In this document: positions 56,729 to 64,000 of the stretch, piece by piece
How the letters are laid out: each line of letters opens with the position of its first letter
How positions within the stretch are numbered: position 1 is the first letter of the stretch
Assembly (NCBI RefSeq): GCF_013372105.1
Contig: NZ_CP053825.1
Location: forward strand, 1,178,001-1,242,000
Source: Campylobacter armoricus
Lineage (GTDB): Bacteria > Campylobacterota > Campylobacteria > Campylobacterales > Campylobacteraceae
Reading direction: 5' to 3'
Length of the DNA: 64,000 bases
Translations under genes and position numbers: made by a program
The notes under the pieces: model-generated
What the model saw: the letters and a program-made list of their open reading frames with translations, nothing else
The model's database searches: none
Told to the model about the DNA's origin: nothing

Positions 56729-57981
56729 GTTTAAAATTCTCTATAAAAGATTCTTATAGAGAATTTTTTATTTTATTTTTATGCTTTATATGTGTCTTTG
56801 GTATTAATTTAAGTTATGAATATAAAAAATATCAAAACTTTAAAATTTCAAAGCATTTATTATTAAAAGATAATGTAGTTTTATCAAGTTATTATAAAAC
56901 AAATAAAAAAGGTAAAAAATATCAAGTTTTAAAATTAAAAAACTCCGATTTTGTCTTTTATACCACTAATTTTAAAGAACTTAATATAAGCAAAAACGAT
57001 GTATTAAATCTTAGAATTATTACTAAAAATATTAATTTTAAAGATTATCTTAGTAAAAGTTTTTTTGCGCCAAGTTATGATTTTAATATAACTAAAACAA
57101 AAAAAGAAAAAGTTATTGTGGAATATTTTTTAAATCAACATCATAATGAAAAAACAAAAGAATTTTTTGGAGCTTTATTTTTTGCAAAAAATATTTCTTA
57201 TGAGCTTAGAAATGATGTCAATTACTATGGCATTGCACATTTAATAGCTATAAGTGGCTACCATTTAGGATTGTTATTTGCTTTTTGCTTTTTTATACTT
57301 GCTCCTTTATATGCCTTTTTTCAAAAACATTATTTTCCTTACAGAAGTTTAAAATTAGATCTTAGTATTTTTTGTTTTTTTCTTTTATTTTTATATATAT
57401 TCTTAATAGACTTTACACCTTCATATACCAGGGCTTTATGTATGGCATTGTTTGGATTTTATCTACTAAGCAGGGGTATTAAAATTTTAAGCTTTAAATT
57501 TTTGTTTTTAAGCATTATTCTTTGCATAAGTATTTTTCCAAGATTACTTTTTAGTGTGGGGTTTTTATTTTCTAGTCTAGGTGTTTTTTACATTTATTTA
57601 TATCTTTATCATTTTAAAAATAATTTTTCCAATTTAATTCATATAGTATTATTGAATTTATGGACATTTTTAGCAATGATTATCCCCGTATTATATTTTT
57701 TTCCTTTGTTAAGCTTCCAACAATTTTTAGCAATTCCATTGAGTGCTATATTTATTATATTTTATCCATTAGTATTATTTTTACATCTTATTTCTTATGG
57801 AAATTTGCTAGATGGATATTTATTAAATTTTTTTGAAATAAAATTTTATAGCATAAACTTTTCCATATCTTTTAAATACTACATATTATATTTAATTTTA
57901 TCTTTTATTGCTATTTTACATAAAAATTTAGCTCTTTTTGTAGTTTCTCTTGGGTTTATTCCCTTTATTTTCTTGATTTAA
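56725..57981 (+). CDS. comEC: ComEC/Rec2-type DNA uptake channel, short form
   Basis: The 418-residue membrane protein has the ComEC core, including the HLIAISGYHLGLLFAFCF motif (about 171-188) and DFTPSYTRALCMALFGFYLLSRG. A small N-terminal OB-like part precedes it. The C-terminal metallo-beta-lactamase domain of full-length ComEC (700+ residues) is absent, as in Helicobacter and Campylobacter. It moves single-stranded DNA across the inner membrane in natural transformation. Its end overlaps the convergent YihY gene by 54 bases. Confidence 0.92.
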   Translation: MSLKFSIKDSYREFFILFLCFICVFGINLSYEYKKYQNFKISKHLLLKDNVVLSSYYKTNKKGKKYQVLKLKNSDFVFYTTNFKELNISKNDVLNLRIITKNINFKDYLSKSFFAPSYDFNITKTKKEKVIVEYFLNQHHNEKTKEFFGALFFAKNISYELRNDVNYYGIAHLIAISGYHLGLLFAFCFFILAPLYAFFQKHYFPYRSLKLDLSIFCFFLLFLYIFLIDFTPSYTRALCMALFGFYLLSRGIKILSFKFLFLSIILCISIFPRLLFSVGFLFSSLGVFYIYLYLYHFKNNFSNLIHIVLLNLWTFLAMIIPVLYFFPLLSFQQFLAIPLSAIFIIFYPLVLFLHLISYGNLLDGYLLNFFEIKFYSINFSISFKYYILYLILSFIAILHKNLALFVVSLGFIPFIFLI

Positions 57982-58743
57982 AAGCAAATAAGTTTTTAAT
58001 CCTAAAAGATAAATAATCCAGGAAATATAAATCCATAAAAAGAAAAATAAAATTACAGAAAAAGAACCATATACATTTAAATAAGTTTTATTATATACAG
58101 CATAATATACAAAAACCATCTTAGAAATATACCAAATCACAGAGGCCCCAAAAGAACTAATCAACAGGGCTTTTAAATCGCCTTTTTTACTTACAGAGCT
58201 TGAATAAGATACAAAAAATAAAGCCCAAATAATCACATAAGGTAAAATCTCAAAAAGATTCAATGCAATATTAAATTCATCCAAAGTTTTTTGTATAAAA
58301 CCTGAAATATAAAAACTCACTCCAAGTCCAAGTGGAGTTAAAGTTGCTAGTGTCCAATAAGAGCTAATGCTATGCCAAAGACTTTTGGAATCTTCCTCTA
58401 AAAGCTTATTAATAACATAATCATAGCCTGAAAAAAAAGCTAAAGAAGTTAAGGCCATAGCTAAAAGTCCAATTAAACCCAAATTAACACTATTTTTTAA
58501 AAAAGTATTGATATATTGTATGATTATATCTTGTTGAGTTGGGATTAAAAAAGTAAAAATTAAATTTTTAATTTTTTCTTGATATATTTCAAAACTTGGA
58601 ATTTGAGTAAAAACCCAAAAACACAAAAACAAAAGTGGTATTAAAGATAAAATAGTATAAAAACTCAAAGCTGCGGCATAATTTAAAATTTCTTTATCTC
58701 TTAAAGCTAAAAGAATTTTAAATAAGTTTTTAAAATTCATCAA
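57928..58743 (-). CDS. YihY/BrkB family inner-membrane protein
   Basis: The 271-residue protein has six membrane helices and family features: AALSFYTILSLIPLLF, the SGYDYVINKLLEE loop, and the late VYGSFSVILFFFLWIYISWIIYLLG block. Once annotated as ribonuclease BN, the family has no proven nuclease activity. The basic C-terminus ends NKPKRNYKKS. It overlaps the glcD stop by four bases and comEC tail to tail by 54 bases. Confidence 0.92.
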   Translation of the reverse strand: MMNFKNLFKILLALRDKEILNYAAALSFYTILSLIPLLFLCFWVFTQIPSFEIYQEKIKNLIFTFLIPTQQDIIIQYINTFLKNSVNLGLIGLLAMALTSLAFFSGYDYVINKLLEEDSKSLWHSISSYWTLATLTPLGLGVSFYISGFIQKTLDEFNIALNLFEILPYVIIWALFFVSYSSSVSKKGDLKALLISSFGASVIWYISKMVFVYYAVYNKTYLNVYGSFSVILFFFLWIYISWIIYLLGLKTYLLLNQENKGNKPKRNYKKS

Positions 58744-60122
58744 AGTCCCATTTTAAAGGGATTGAGTATATTATTTGGATCAAAAGCCTTTTTGATATTT
58801 CTCATCAATTCCATTTCAGCTTCGCTAAAAGCAAGCTTCATAAAGGGAGCTTTTGAAATACCTATGCCATGTTCCCCGCTTAAAGTCCCACCTAAAGATA
58901 TAGTAAGTTTAAACACTTCTTCTACTGCTTCATAACCCTTTTTTACTAATTCTACATTATTTTTATCACTTACCATTACATTAGTATGCACATTACCATC
59001 ACCAGTATGACCAAAACAAGGTATTTTAAAACCATATTTTTTAGAAATTTCGGTTATGCCTCTTAAAAGCTCAGGTAGTTTTGAACGCGGCACCGTTATA
59101 TCTTCATTAAGCTTTAAATTTCCATACATAGCTATACTTTGAGAGCAATTTCTTCTTGCAAACCAAATATCAATAGCCTCTTGCTCATCTTTTGCTATTT
59201 TAAATTCTCTTACATTTGATTCTAAAAAGCTTTCTTGTAAAATTTTTAAATCCTCCTCCAAAGCTTCTTCTACATTACCATCAACATCAGCAATTAAAAT
59301 CGCACCTGCATCTATAGGCAATCCTTTTTGAAATTTTTGCTCTATAGCTTGTATGCTTAATTGATCTAAAAATTCCATTGAAACTGGAGTTACACCTTTA
59401 GCTAAAGTTTTATATACTGCATTCATTGCATCATCAATACTATTAAAAATCCCCATAGCTGTTTTTTTAAACTTAGGTAAAGCAACTAATTTTAAAGTAA
59501 TCTCGCTAAGCACGGCTAAAGATCCTTCACTTGCTATTAAAATTCCAGCTAAATTATAACCTGCTACATCTTTTATGGTTTTTTTACCTGCCCTAATGAT
59601 TTCTCCATTAGGCAAAACCGCTCTTAGTGCCATTACATAATCTTTAGTTATACCATACTTAGCAGCTCTCATACCTCCTGCATTTTCGCTGACATTACCT
59701 CCTATTGAAGAATACTCCATACTTGCAGGATCAGGTGGATAAAATAAACCATATTCTTTTACTTTTTCTTGCAAAGCCATATTTATCACACCAGGTTGAA
59801 CCACTGCTACTAAATTTTCAAGATCAATTTCTAAAATTTTATTCATATGCTTTTCAAAGCTTAATACCACACCACCATTAATAGCTAAGCTTCCACCAGT
59901 AAATCCACTACCTGAACCTCTAGGAATAACTATAATTTTATGTTCATTACAATATTTTAAAATTTGAGCAATATCATTTTCATCTCGCGGAAAGAGTACT
60001 CCATCTGGTAAATAATGTTTTTTTGTTGCATCATAACTATAAGCTCTTTTATGAATCGGATCAAAATAAGCATTTTGTCCGCCTAAAAGACTTTTGAAAA
60101 AATTTTGATGAATTTCTTGCAT
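58740..60122 (-). CDS. glcD: FAD-linked oxidase, glycolate/D-lactate dehydrogenase subunit D type
   Basis: The 460-residue flavoprotein of the FAD_binding_4/FAD-oxidase_C family oxidises a 2-hydroxy acid (glycolate or D-lactate). The FAD loop is VIPRGSGSGFTGGSLAINGG with SSIGGNVSENAGGMRAAKYG, and the C-terminal site has CFGHTGDGNVHTNVM and GTLSGEHGIGISKAPFM. No GlcE/GlcF subunits are adjacent. It lies between the PgbA-like and YihY genes with one-base to four-base overlaps, as in C. jejuni (cj1213c). Confidence 0.94.
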   Translation of the reverse strand: MQEIHQNFFKSLLGGQNAYFDPIHKRAYSYDATKKHYLPDGVLFPRDENDIAQILKYCNEHKIIVIPRGSGSGFTGGSLAINGGVVLSFEKHMNKILEIDLENLVAVVQPGVINMALQEKVKEYGLFYPPDPASMEYSSIGGNVSENAGGMRAAKYGITKDYVMALRAVLPNGEIIRAGKKTIKDVAGYNLAGILIASEGSLAVLSEITLKLVALPKFKKTAMGIFNSIDDAMNAVYKTLAKGVTPVSMEFLDQLSIQAIEQKFQKGLPIDAGAILIADVDGNVEEALEEDLKILQESFLESNVREFKIAKDEQEAIDIWFARRNCSQSIAMYGNLKLNEDITVPRSKLPELLRGITEISKKYGFKIPCFGHTGDGNVHTNVMVSDKNNVELVKKGYEAVEEVFKLTISLGGTLSGEHGIGISKAPFMKLAFSEAEMELMRNIKKAFDPNNILNPFKMGL

Positions 60123-60841
60123 TATTTTTCTCTAGTTAAGCTAATTAATTTTTCATAATATATATAATAATTCCCAATCACTTCATCATTTAAGCTAAAA
60201 ATATCACTTTTATAACCTGTAATTCTTGAGTAGAATGGAATTTGCAAATCCTTTGCTTTAGGAATTTCAAACTCTTGTATTTTTTCAAAATCTTGACAAT
60301 CAACTATCTCAGCTTTTTTTTCTAAAGCAACTACTAAAAGTCCTACTGCATTTTTTGAACAAAACGATCTAAAATCTGATCTTCTTGGGCTTTGGCGATA
60401 CTCTTGTATCATATGAGCACCAAATAAATCAGGATGTAAAAAGTAAAGATTGTTTAATTTTTGAGCAATAAAATCATATATGCTTTTATCAGGAGCTATA
60501 ATCAATGCCCTATCATATAAATAATTTAAAATAACCTTATCACCAACTTGTGGCAAAACATTTGGTAAAGGCATTGCATCTTGTGCTAACATATCAAAAA
60601 CTTTAAATTCTAATTTAACATAACCATTCTCACGCCCTATTACACTTGCTCTTGCAATAATAGATTTTTGGGTATCAATTTCATGAACTACTATACCACT
60701 TGAATGTAATAAAATTTTAGGATCATCTTTTACATAACCATAAATATCATCTACTTTTTCAAGTTTTGTTTGTATTAAATCAAAATTTTTAGCTTGTAAA
60801 AACGCTAAAAAACAACAAAGTATTAAAATAATTTTTGACAA
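60122..60841 (-). CDS. Exported PgbA-N-terminal-like protein
   Basis: The 239-residue protein has a signal peptide (MSKIILILCCFLAFLQA) and resembles the conserved N-terminal domain of Helicobacter plasminogen-binding proteins PgbA/PgbB: SGIVVHEIDTQKSIIARASVIG, then KVFDMLAQDAMPLPNVLPQVGDKVIL and the IAPDKSIYDFI segment. The charged C-terminal repeat region of Helicobacter PgbA is missing, so plasminogen binding is doubtful. It is probably surface or periplasmic. It is divergent from the M23 peptidase gene and heads the set with glcD and the YihY gene. Confidence 0.8.
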   Translation of the reverse strand: MSKIILILCCFLAFLQAKNFDLIQTKLEKVDDIYGYVKDDPKILLHSSGIVVHEIDTQKSIIARASVIGRENGYVKLEFKVFDMLAQDAMPLPNVLPQVGDKVILNYLYDRALIIAPDKSIYDFIAQKLNNLYFLHPDLFGAHMIQEYRQSPRRSDFRSFCSKNAVGLLVVALEKKAEIVDCQDFEKIQEFEIPKAKDLQIPFYSRITGYKSDIFSLNDEVIGNYYIYYEKLISLTREK

Positions 60842-60872
60842 TTTATACTCCTTAAAGACGACTAAAAATTAA

Positions 60873-60878
60873 ATTATA
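60873..60878 (-). promoter_or_regulatory. -10 box of the PgbA-like gene
   Basis: TATAAT on the minus strand, 32 bases upstream of the start at 60841, next to the inverted repeat at 60889-60904. Confidence 0.5.
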
Positions 60879-60888
60879 TTGTTTTTTC

Positions 60889-60904
60889 CTTACAAAATTG
60901 TAAG
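60889..60904. promoter_or_regulatory. Inverted repeat between divergent promoters
   Basis: CTTACAA-AA-TTGTAAG, a 7-bp inverted repeat with a two-base centre. It sits between the PgbA-like -10 box and a TAAAAT (60915-60920) in front of the M23 gene. It could be an operator shared by both directions. Confidence 0.4.
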
Positions 60905-60960
60905 AAAAATTAAGTAAAATACAAATTTATGTTTTAAATTTTATAAGGTTTTAAAATATT

Positions 60961-62118
60961 ATGAAAAGAATATTAATATCATTGCTTATTTCTATAAAGC
61001 TTTTTGCAATTTCAAGTGTCGAAGAACTTTCTTGGGAAAATGGTAAAACTTTACTTGATTTTTTACAAGATCATTCTATACCACTTAACTTATATTATAG
61101 CCTTGATGCAGAAGACAAAGAACTAAGTGCAGAAATTGCAAGTGGTATAAAATATCAAATGTTAAAAGATGAGCAAGGCGAACTTGAGCAAGTTTTAATC
61201 CCAATAAGTGATGATTTACAAATCCACATATATAAAAACACAGAAAATAAATTTGTACTTAATTTTACTCCTATTTCCTACACCAAAGAAACTAGAACTT
61301 TATATGTAAAAATCAACAATTCGGCTTATCAAGATGTTTATGATGAAAGCGGTAGTGTAACTTTAGCAAGAGCTATGGTGCGTGCTTTTAGAAATAGTGT
61401 AGATTTTAAAAAAGTAAAAAAAGGTGATAGTGTTGTTTTAATCTATGAGCAAAAAAGAAGACTAGGGAAGCTTTTTGGAGATATTAGTATTAACGCTGCT
61501 TTAGCAAACATCAGAGGAAAAGAATATTCAGTTTTTTTATATAAAGATTCTTATTATAACGCACAAGGAAAAGAGCTTGAAAATTTCTTTTTAACCAAAC
61601 CTGTACAATACACAAGAATTTCAGATCGTTTTACTAGAGCAAGATATCATCCTATCTTGAAACGCTATAGAGCACACTTAGGTATTGATTATGCTGCACC
61701 TACTGGCACTCCTGTTAAAAGCGCAGGAGAGGGAACTATTAGTTTTATTGGTAATAAAGGTGGATATGGTAAAGTGGTGCAAGTAAAACATATATCAGGA
61801 TATATGACTTTATATGCTCATCTTAGTCGTTTTGCTAAAATCAAACGAGGACAAAAAGTTAAACAAGGGCAAGTAATAGCTTATGTAGGATCTACTGGTA
61901 TGAGTACTGGTCCGCATTTACATTTTGGACTTTATTTTAACAACAAAGCAATCAATCCCGAAACTATAGTAAAAATTCCAAAATCAAGTTTAAGTGGTAA
62001 AAATAAAGAAGAATTTTTAAAAATAGCAAAAACATATGAAAATCGCTTGCAAAATGTTAATGAAGATTTTAAAAATCCACCAAAAGAGCAAAATATAGAA
62101 AATTTTATGGAGCTTTGA
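60961..62118 (+). CDS. M23 (LytM) zinc peptidase, Csd3/HdpA-like
   Basis: The 385-residue protein has a signal peptide (MKRILISLLISIKLFAIS), two N-terminal domains (about 25-210), and a C-terminal LytM domain with metal ligands in HLGIDYAAPTGTPVKS and the catalytic GPHLHFGLYF. Length and layout resemble Helicobacter Csd3/HdpA, a peptidoglycan D,D-carboxypeptidase/endopeptidase that helps make helical shape. The assignment within the M23 group is inferred. mgtE begins one base after its stop. Confidence 0.9.
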   Translation: MKRILISLLISIKLFAISSVEELSWENGKTLLDFLQDHSIPLNLYYSLDAEDKELSAEIASGIKYQMLKDEQGELEQVLIPISDDLQIHIYKNTENKFVLNFTPISYTKETRTLYVKINNSAYQDVYDESGSVTLARAMVRAFRNSVDFKKVKKGDSVVLIYEQKRRLGKLFGDISINAALANIRGKEYSVFLYKDSYYNAQGKELENFFLTKPVQYTRISDRFTRARYHPILKRYRAHLGIDYAAPTGTPVKSAGEGTISFIGNKGGYGKVVQVKHISGYMTLYAHLSRFAKIKRGQKVKQGQVIAYVGSTGMSTGPHLHFGLYFNNKAINPETIVKIPKSSLSGKNKEEFLKIAKTYENRLQNVNEDFKNPPKEQNIENFMEL

Positions 62119-62119
62119 G

Positions 62120-63463
62120 ATGTTTAATGATTTTTTAGAAGCACAAGAACTTTTAAAAAATATATCTAAAGACCAAAGCACTTATGAGATTAATGAAGCT
62201 TTAAAAACCATTAAAAAACATAATGAAGATTTGTATTTACAAACTTTAAAATCTTTTGATACTTCTACGCTTGCAAATGTTGCTACAATAACTCCTGATC
62301 ATATTTTAGAAGATATTTTAGAACATTTAAGCATTACTAAAATAGCTAAAATGGTAGAAGAATTAGAAAGTGATGATGCAACAGATTTAATTAAGCGTTT
62401 TGAAGAGCTAAATTCTGAAAAAACTCTAGCTATTTTAAATCGCTTAAGCTCAGAAGACAAAGAAGAAATTTTACGCTTAAAAAACTATGATGAAAATACT
62501 GCTGGTGCATATATGCAAACAGAAATTTTTACAGCATCAATTGATGAAAGCATAGAAAAAGCTATTAAAAGATATAGAATACTAAAACATTCAGGACAAG
62601 TAAATCAAATTTTTCAAATTTATATAATTGACGGAAATGGCAAATTATGTAATTCTATTAATTTAAGCGATCTTTTGCTTTGGGATTTTAAATTGAGTTT
62701 TGCAGATATTATTAAAAATAATAGCGAAAAATATAAAAGCTATTGTATTAAAGATTATGAAGATATACAAAAAGCTATTGATATAGTCGAAGATTATGAT
62801 TTAAGCGTTCTAGCTGTTATAAATGACAATGGAGTGCTTTTAGGAAGAATCACATATGATGATATACATGATCTTATCCAAGAAAACGCAACTGAACAAA
62901 TTTATAATCTTGCAGGGGTTGATGCAGATGTTGAAGAAGAGAGTGCATTTAAAGCAGCCAAAGCAAGAGCTTTTTGGTTAATGATTAATCTTACTACTTC
63001 ATTAATTTCAGCAAATATTATCAGTCTTTTTTCAGGAGAGATAGAAAAACTTGTAGCTTTAGCAGTGCTTATGCCTATAGTAGCTTCTATGGGAGGAAAT
63101 ACAGGCTCACAAGCTCTAGCAGTTACAGTTAGAAAACTCTCACTTAATGAAGTCGAATTTAAAGATGCTAAAAAAGTTATACTAAGAGAAAGCGGAATTT
63201 CTTTATTAAATGGATTGATTTTTGCAATTATTATGAGCATTATAGCTTTTATATGGTTTAAAACAGCTCTTTTGGGACTTGTTATAGCTTTATCAATGTT
63301 AATCAATCTAGCTTTAGCAGGTTTTGTAGGCTCTTTTGTGCCTTTAACTTTAAAAAAATTTAAAATAGATCCCGCAGTAGGTTCTAGTGTGGTTATCACT
63401 GCAATTACTGATGGACTTGGATTTTTTAGCTTTTTACTTTTAGCTAAAATGATATTATTATAA
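62120..63463 (+). CDS. mgtE: Magnesium transporter MgtE
   Basis: The 447-residue channel has a cytoplasmic helical N domain (1-125), two CBS domains (about 130-250) that sense magnesium, a connecting helix (residues 270-285, EEESAFKAAKARAFW) and five membrane helices. The pore segment is VLMPIVASMGGNTGSQALAVTVRKL, the family hallmark. It is coupled to the M23 gene (TGAG-ATG) and followed by tpx 12 bases later. Confidence 0.95.
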   Translation: MFNDFLEAQELLKNISKDQSTYEINEALKTIKKHNEDLYLQTLKSFDTSTLANVATITPDHILEDILEHLSITKIAKMVEELESDDATDLIKRFEELNSEKTLAILNRLSSEDKEEILRLKNYDENTAGAYMQTEIFTASIDESIEKAIKRYRILKHSGQVNQIFQIYIIDGNGKLCNSINLSDLLLWDFKLSFADIIKNNSEKYKSYCIKDYEDIQKAIDIVEDYDLSVLAVINDNGVLLGRITYDDIHDLIQENATEQIYNLAGVDADVEEESAFKAAKARAFWLMINLTTSLISANIISLFSGEIEKLVALAVLMPIVASMGGNTGSQALAVTVRKLSLNEVEFKDAKKVILRESGISLLNGLIFAIIMSIIAFIWFKTALLGLVIALSMLINLALAGFVGSFVPLTLKKFKIDPAVGSSVVITAITDGLGFFSFLLLAKMILL

Positions 63464-63475
63464 CAAAGGAAAAAT

Positions 63476-63994
63476 ATGTCAACAATAATGTATAAAGAAC
63501 AAAAAATAGAACTCACAGGAGAAGAAATAAAAGTTGGAGATATGGCACCAAAAATTACCTTAAGAACAAAAAATTTAGCTCCTGTAGAAATAGCACCTAT
63601 TGGTAAAACACAAATTATCTTAACATTCCCTAGTTTAGATACTCAAATTTGCTCCAAACAAGCAAAAGAAAGCAATAAAAGATTAGCGACGATGAAAAAT
63701 ATTGAAGTAATTATAGTAAGCATGGATTTACCTTTTGCAATGGATCGTTTTTGTGCAACCGAAGGAATTAACAACTTAATCGTTGCAAGTGATTTTGCTT
63801 TTAAGGAGTTTGGCACTAGCTATGGGGTTTTAATATCCAATAGTATTTTTGCAGGTCTTTTAGCAAGAGCTGCATTTGTGATTAAAGATGGAAAAATTGT
63901 CTATAAGCAAGTGGTAGAAGAATTAATGGGAAAGATTGATTTTAAAGATTTAGAGCTTTTTATGCATAAAAATTATGGTTACTCTTTGAATTAA
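63476..63994 (+). CDS. tpx: Thiol peroxidase Tpx
   Basis: The 172-residue atypical 2-Cys peroxiredoxin reduces hydrogen and lipid peroxides with thioredoxin. The peroxidatic Cys is in LTFPSLDTQICSKQ (about Cys61) and the resolving Cys is in MDRFCATEGINN (about Cys95). It has KVGDMAPKITL at the start and ARAAFVIKDGKIVYKQVV near the end. AAAGGA precedes the ATG. It may share the mgtE transcript. It ends six bases before the window edge. Confidence 0.96.
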   Translation: MSTIMYKEQKIELTGEEIKVGDMAPKITLRTKNLAPVEIAPIGKTQIILTFPSLDTQICSKQAKESNKRLATMKNIEVIIVSMDLPFAMDRFCATEGINNLIVASDFAFKEFGTSYGVLISNSIFAGLLARAAFVIKDGKIVYKQVVEELMGKIDFKDLELFMHKNYGYSLN

Positions 63995-64000
63995 CCTTCA

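Noticed and set aside
62902-63516. 204-codon open frame antisense to mgtE
   Set aside because: It is a shadow of mgtE: no ribosome site, Ser/Ala/Ile-rich antisense composition, and the sense frame has clear MgtE motifs.
1-64000. CRISPR arrays, insertion sequences, prophage or rRNA genes
   Set aside because: No regularly spaced repeats, transposase or integrase-like proteins, terminal inverted repeats or rRNA-like high-GC stretches were seen on reading both strands.

Overview
The window looks like chromosome of a thermotolerant Campylobacter, most likely of the C. lari group. The DNA is very AT-rich, and gene content and gene order follow C. jejuni over several blocks: FTR1-p19 iron locus, rsmH/ftsA/ftsZ, ispG-cipA position-priA-uvrB, pheS-pheT-aroA-ispH-rpsA-serA, pckA-pycB-transporters-atpE, gatB-atpB-radA-ftsY-rny-comEC-glcD. 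The blocks are joined differently from C. jejuni, and some genes appear to be extra. The species-level call is an inference from memory of these gene orders.

Layout. 1-3203 (minus): Fur-type iron uptake locus (FTR1 permease, P19, and the N-terminal half of a membrane protein cut by the window edge). 3458-6681: dctA dicarboxylate carrier, a D-amino-acid aminotransferase and an isolated GT90 sugar transferase. 6806-13848: a membrane protein, an FtsL-like protein, rsmH, a degenerate class II aldolase, a PpiD-like foldase, ftsA and ftsZ. 13874-16298: pncB and ispG. 16394-17689: a phase-variable DUF2972/CipA-like gene, ON. 17806-20581 (minus): priA, a pseudopilin, and a ZapA/ZapB-like pair. 20734-24690: uvrB followed by a phase-variable sulfatase-fold lipid-head-group transferase that is OFF here. 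24708-34564 (minus): efp, then a long operon pheS-pheT-aroA-ispH-rpsA-(small membrane protein)-serA. 34637-42485: HIT protein, pckA, pycB, and three tandem sodium symporters with signs of gene conversion. 42681-44936: atpE, tRNA-Leu(GAG), a coiled-coil membrane protein and a soluble double-PAS chemoreceptor. 44949-53984 (minus): an inactive-looking dihydroorotase homologue, gpsA, gatB, atpB, radA, a phase-variable DUF115 (Maf-type) gene, ftsY and a thioredoxin lipoprotein. 54050-63994: 5-FTHF cyclo-ligase, rny, DedA, short ComEC, YihY, glcD, a PgbA-like protein, an M23 peptidase, mgtE and tpx.

How the genes relate. Most of the window is housekeeping: division, translation, ATP synthase membrane subunits, gluconeogenesis/anaplerosis and DNA repair. 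The accessory signal lies in three surface-associated genes that each carry a tract of nine G (or C) bases inside the coding frame. Two are in frame (16394-17689 and 50684-52576) and one is out of frame (22716-24690). Two of these tracts sit in an identical 18-base context. Several proteins keep a family fold but lack its catalytic residues: the class II aldolase at 9216, the dihydroorotase at 44949 and the PpiD-like protein at 9877. I saw no rRNA, insertion sequence, prophage or CRISPR array. No gene-free stretch exceeds about 260 bases.
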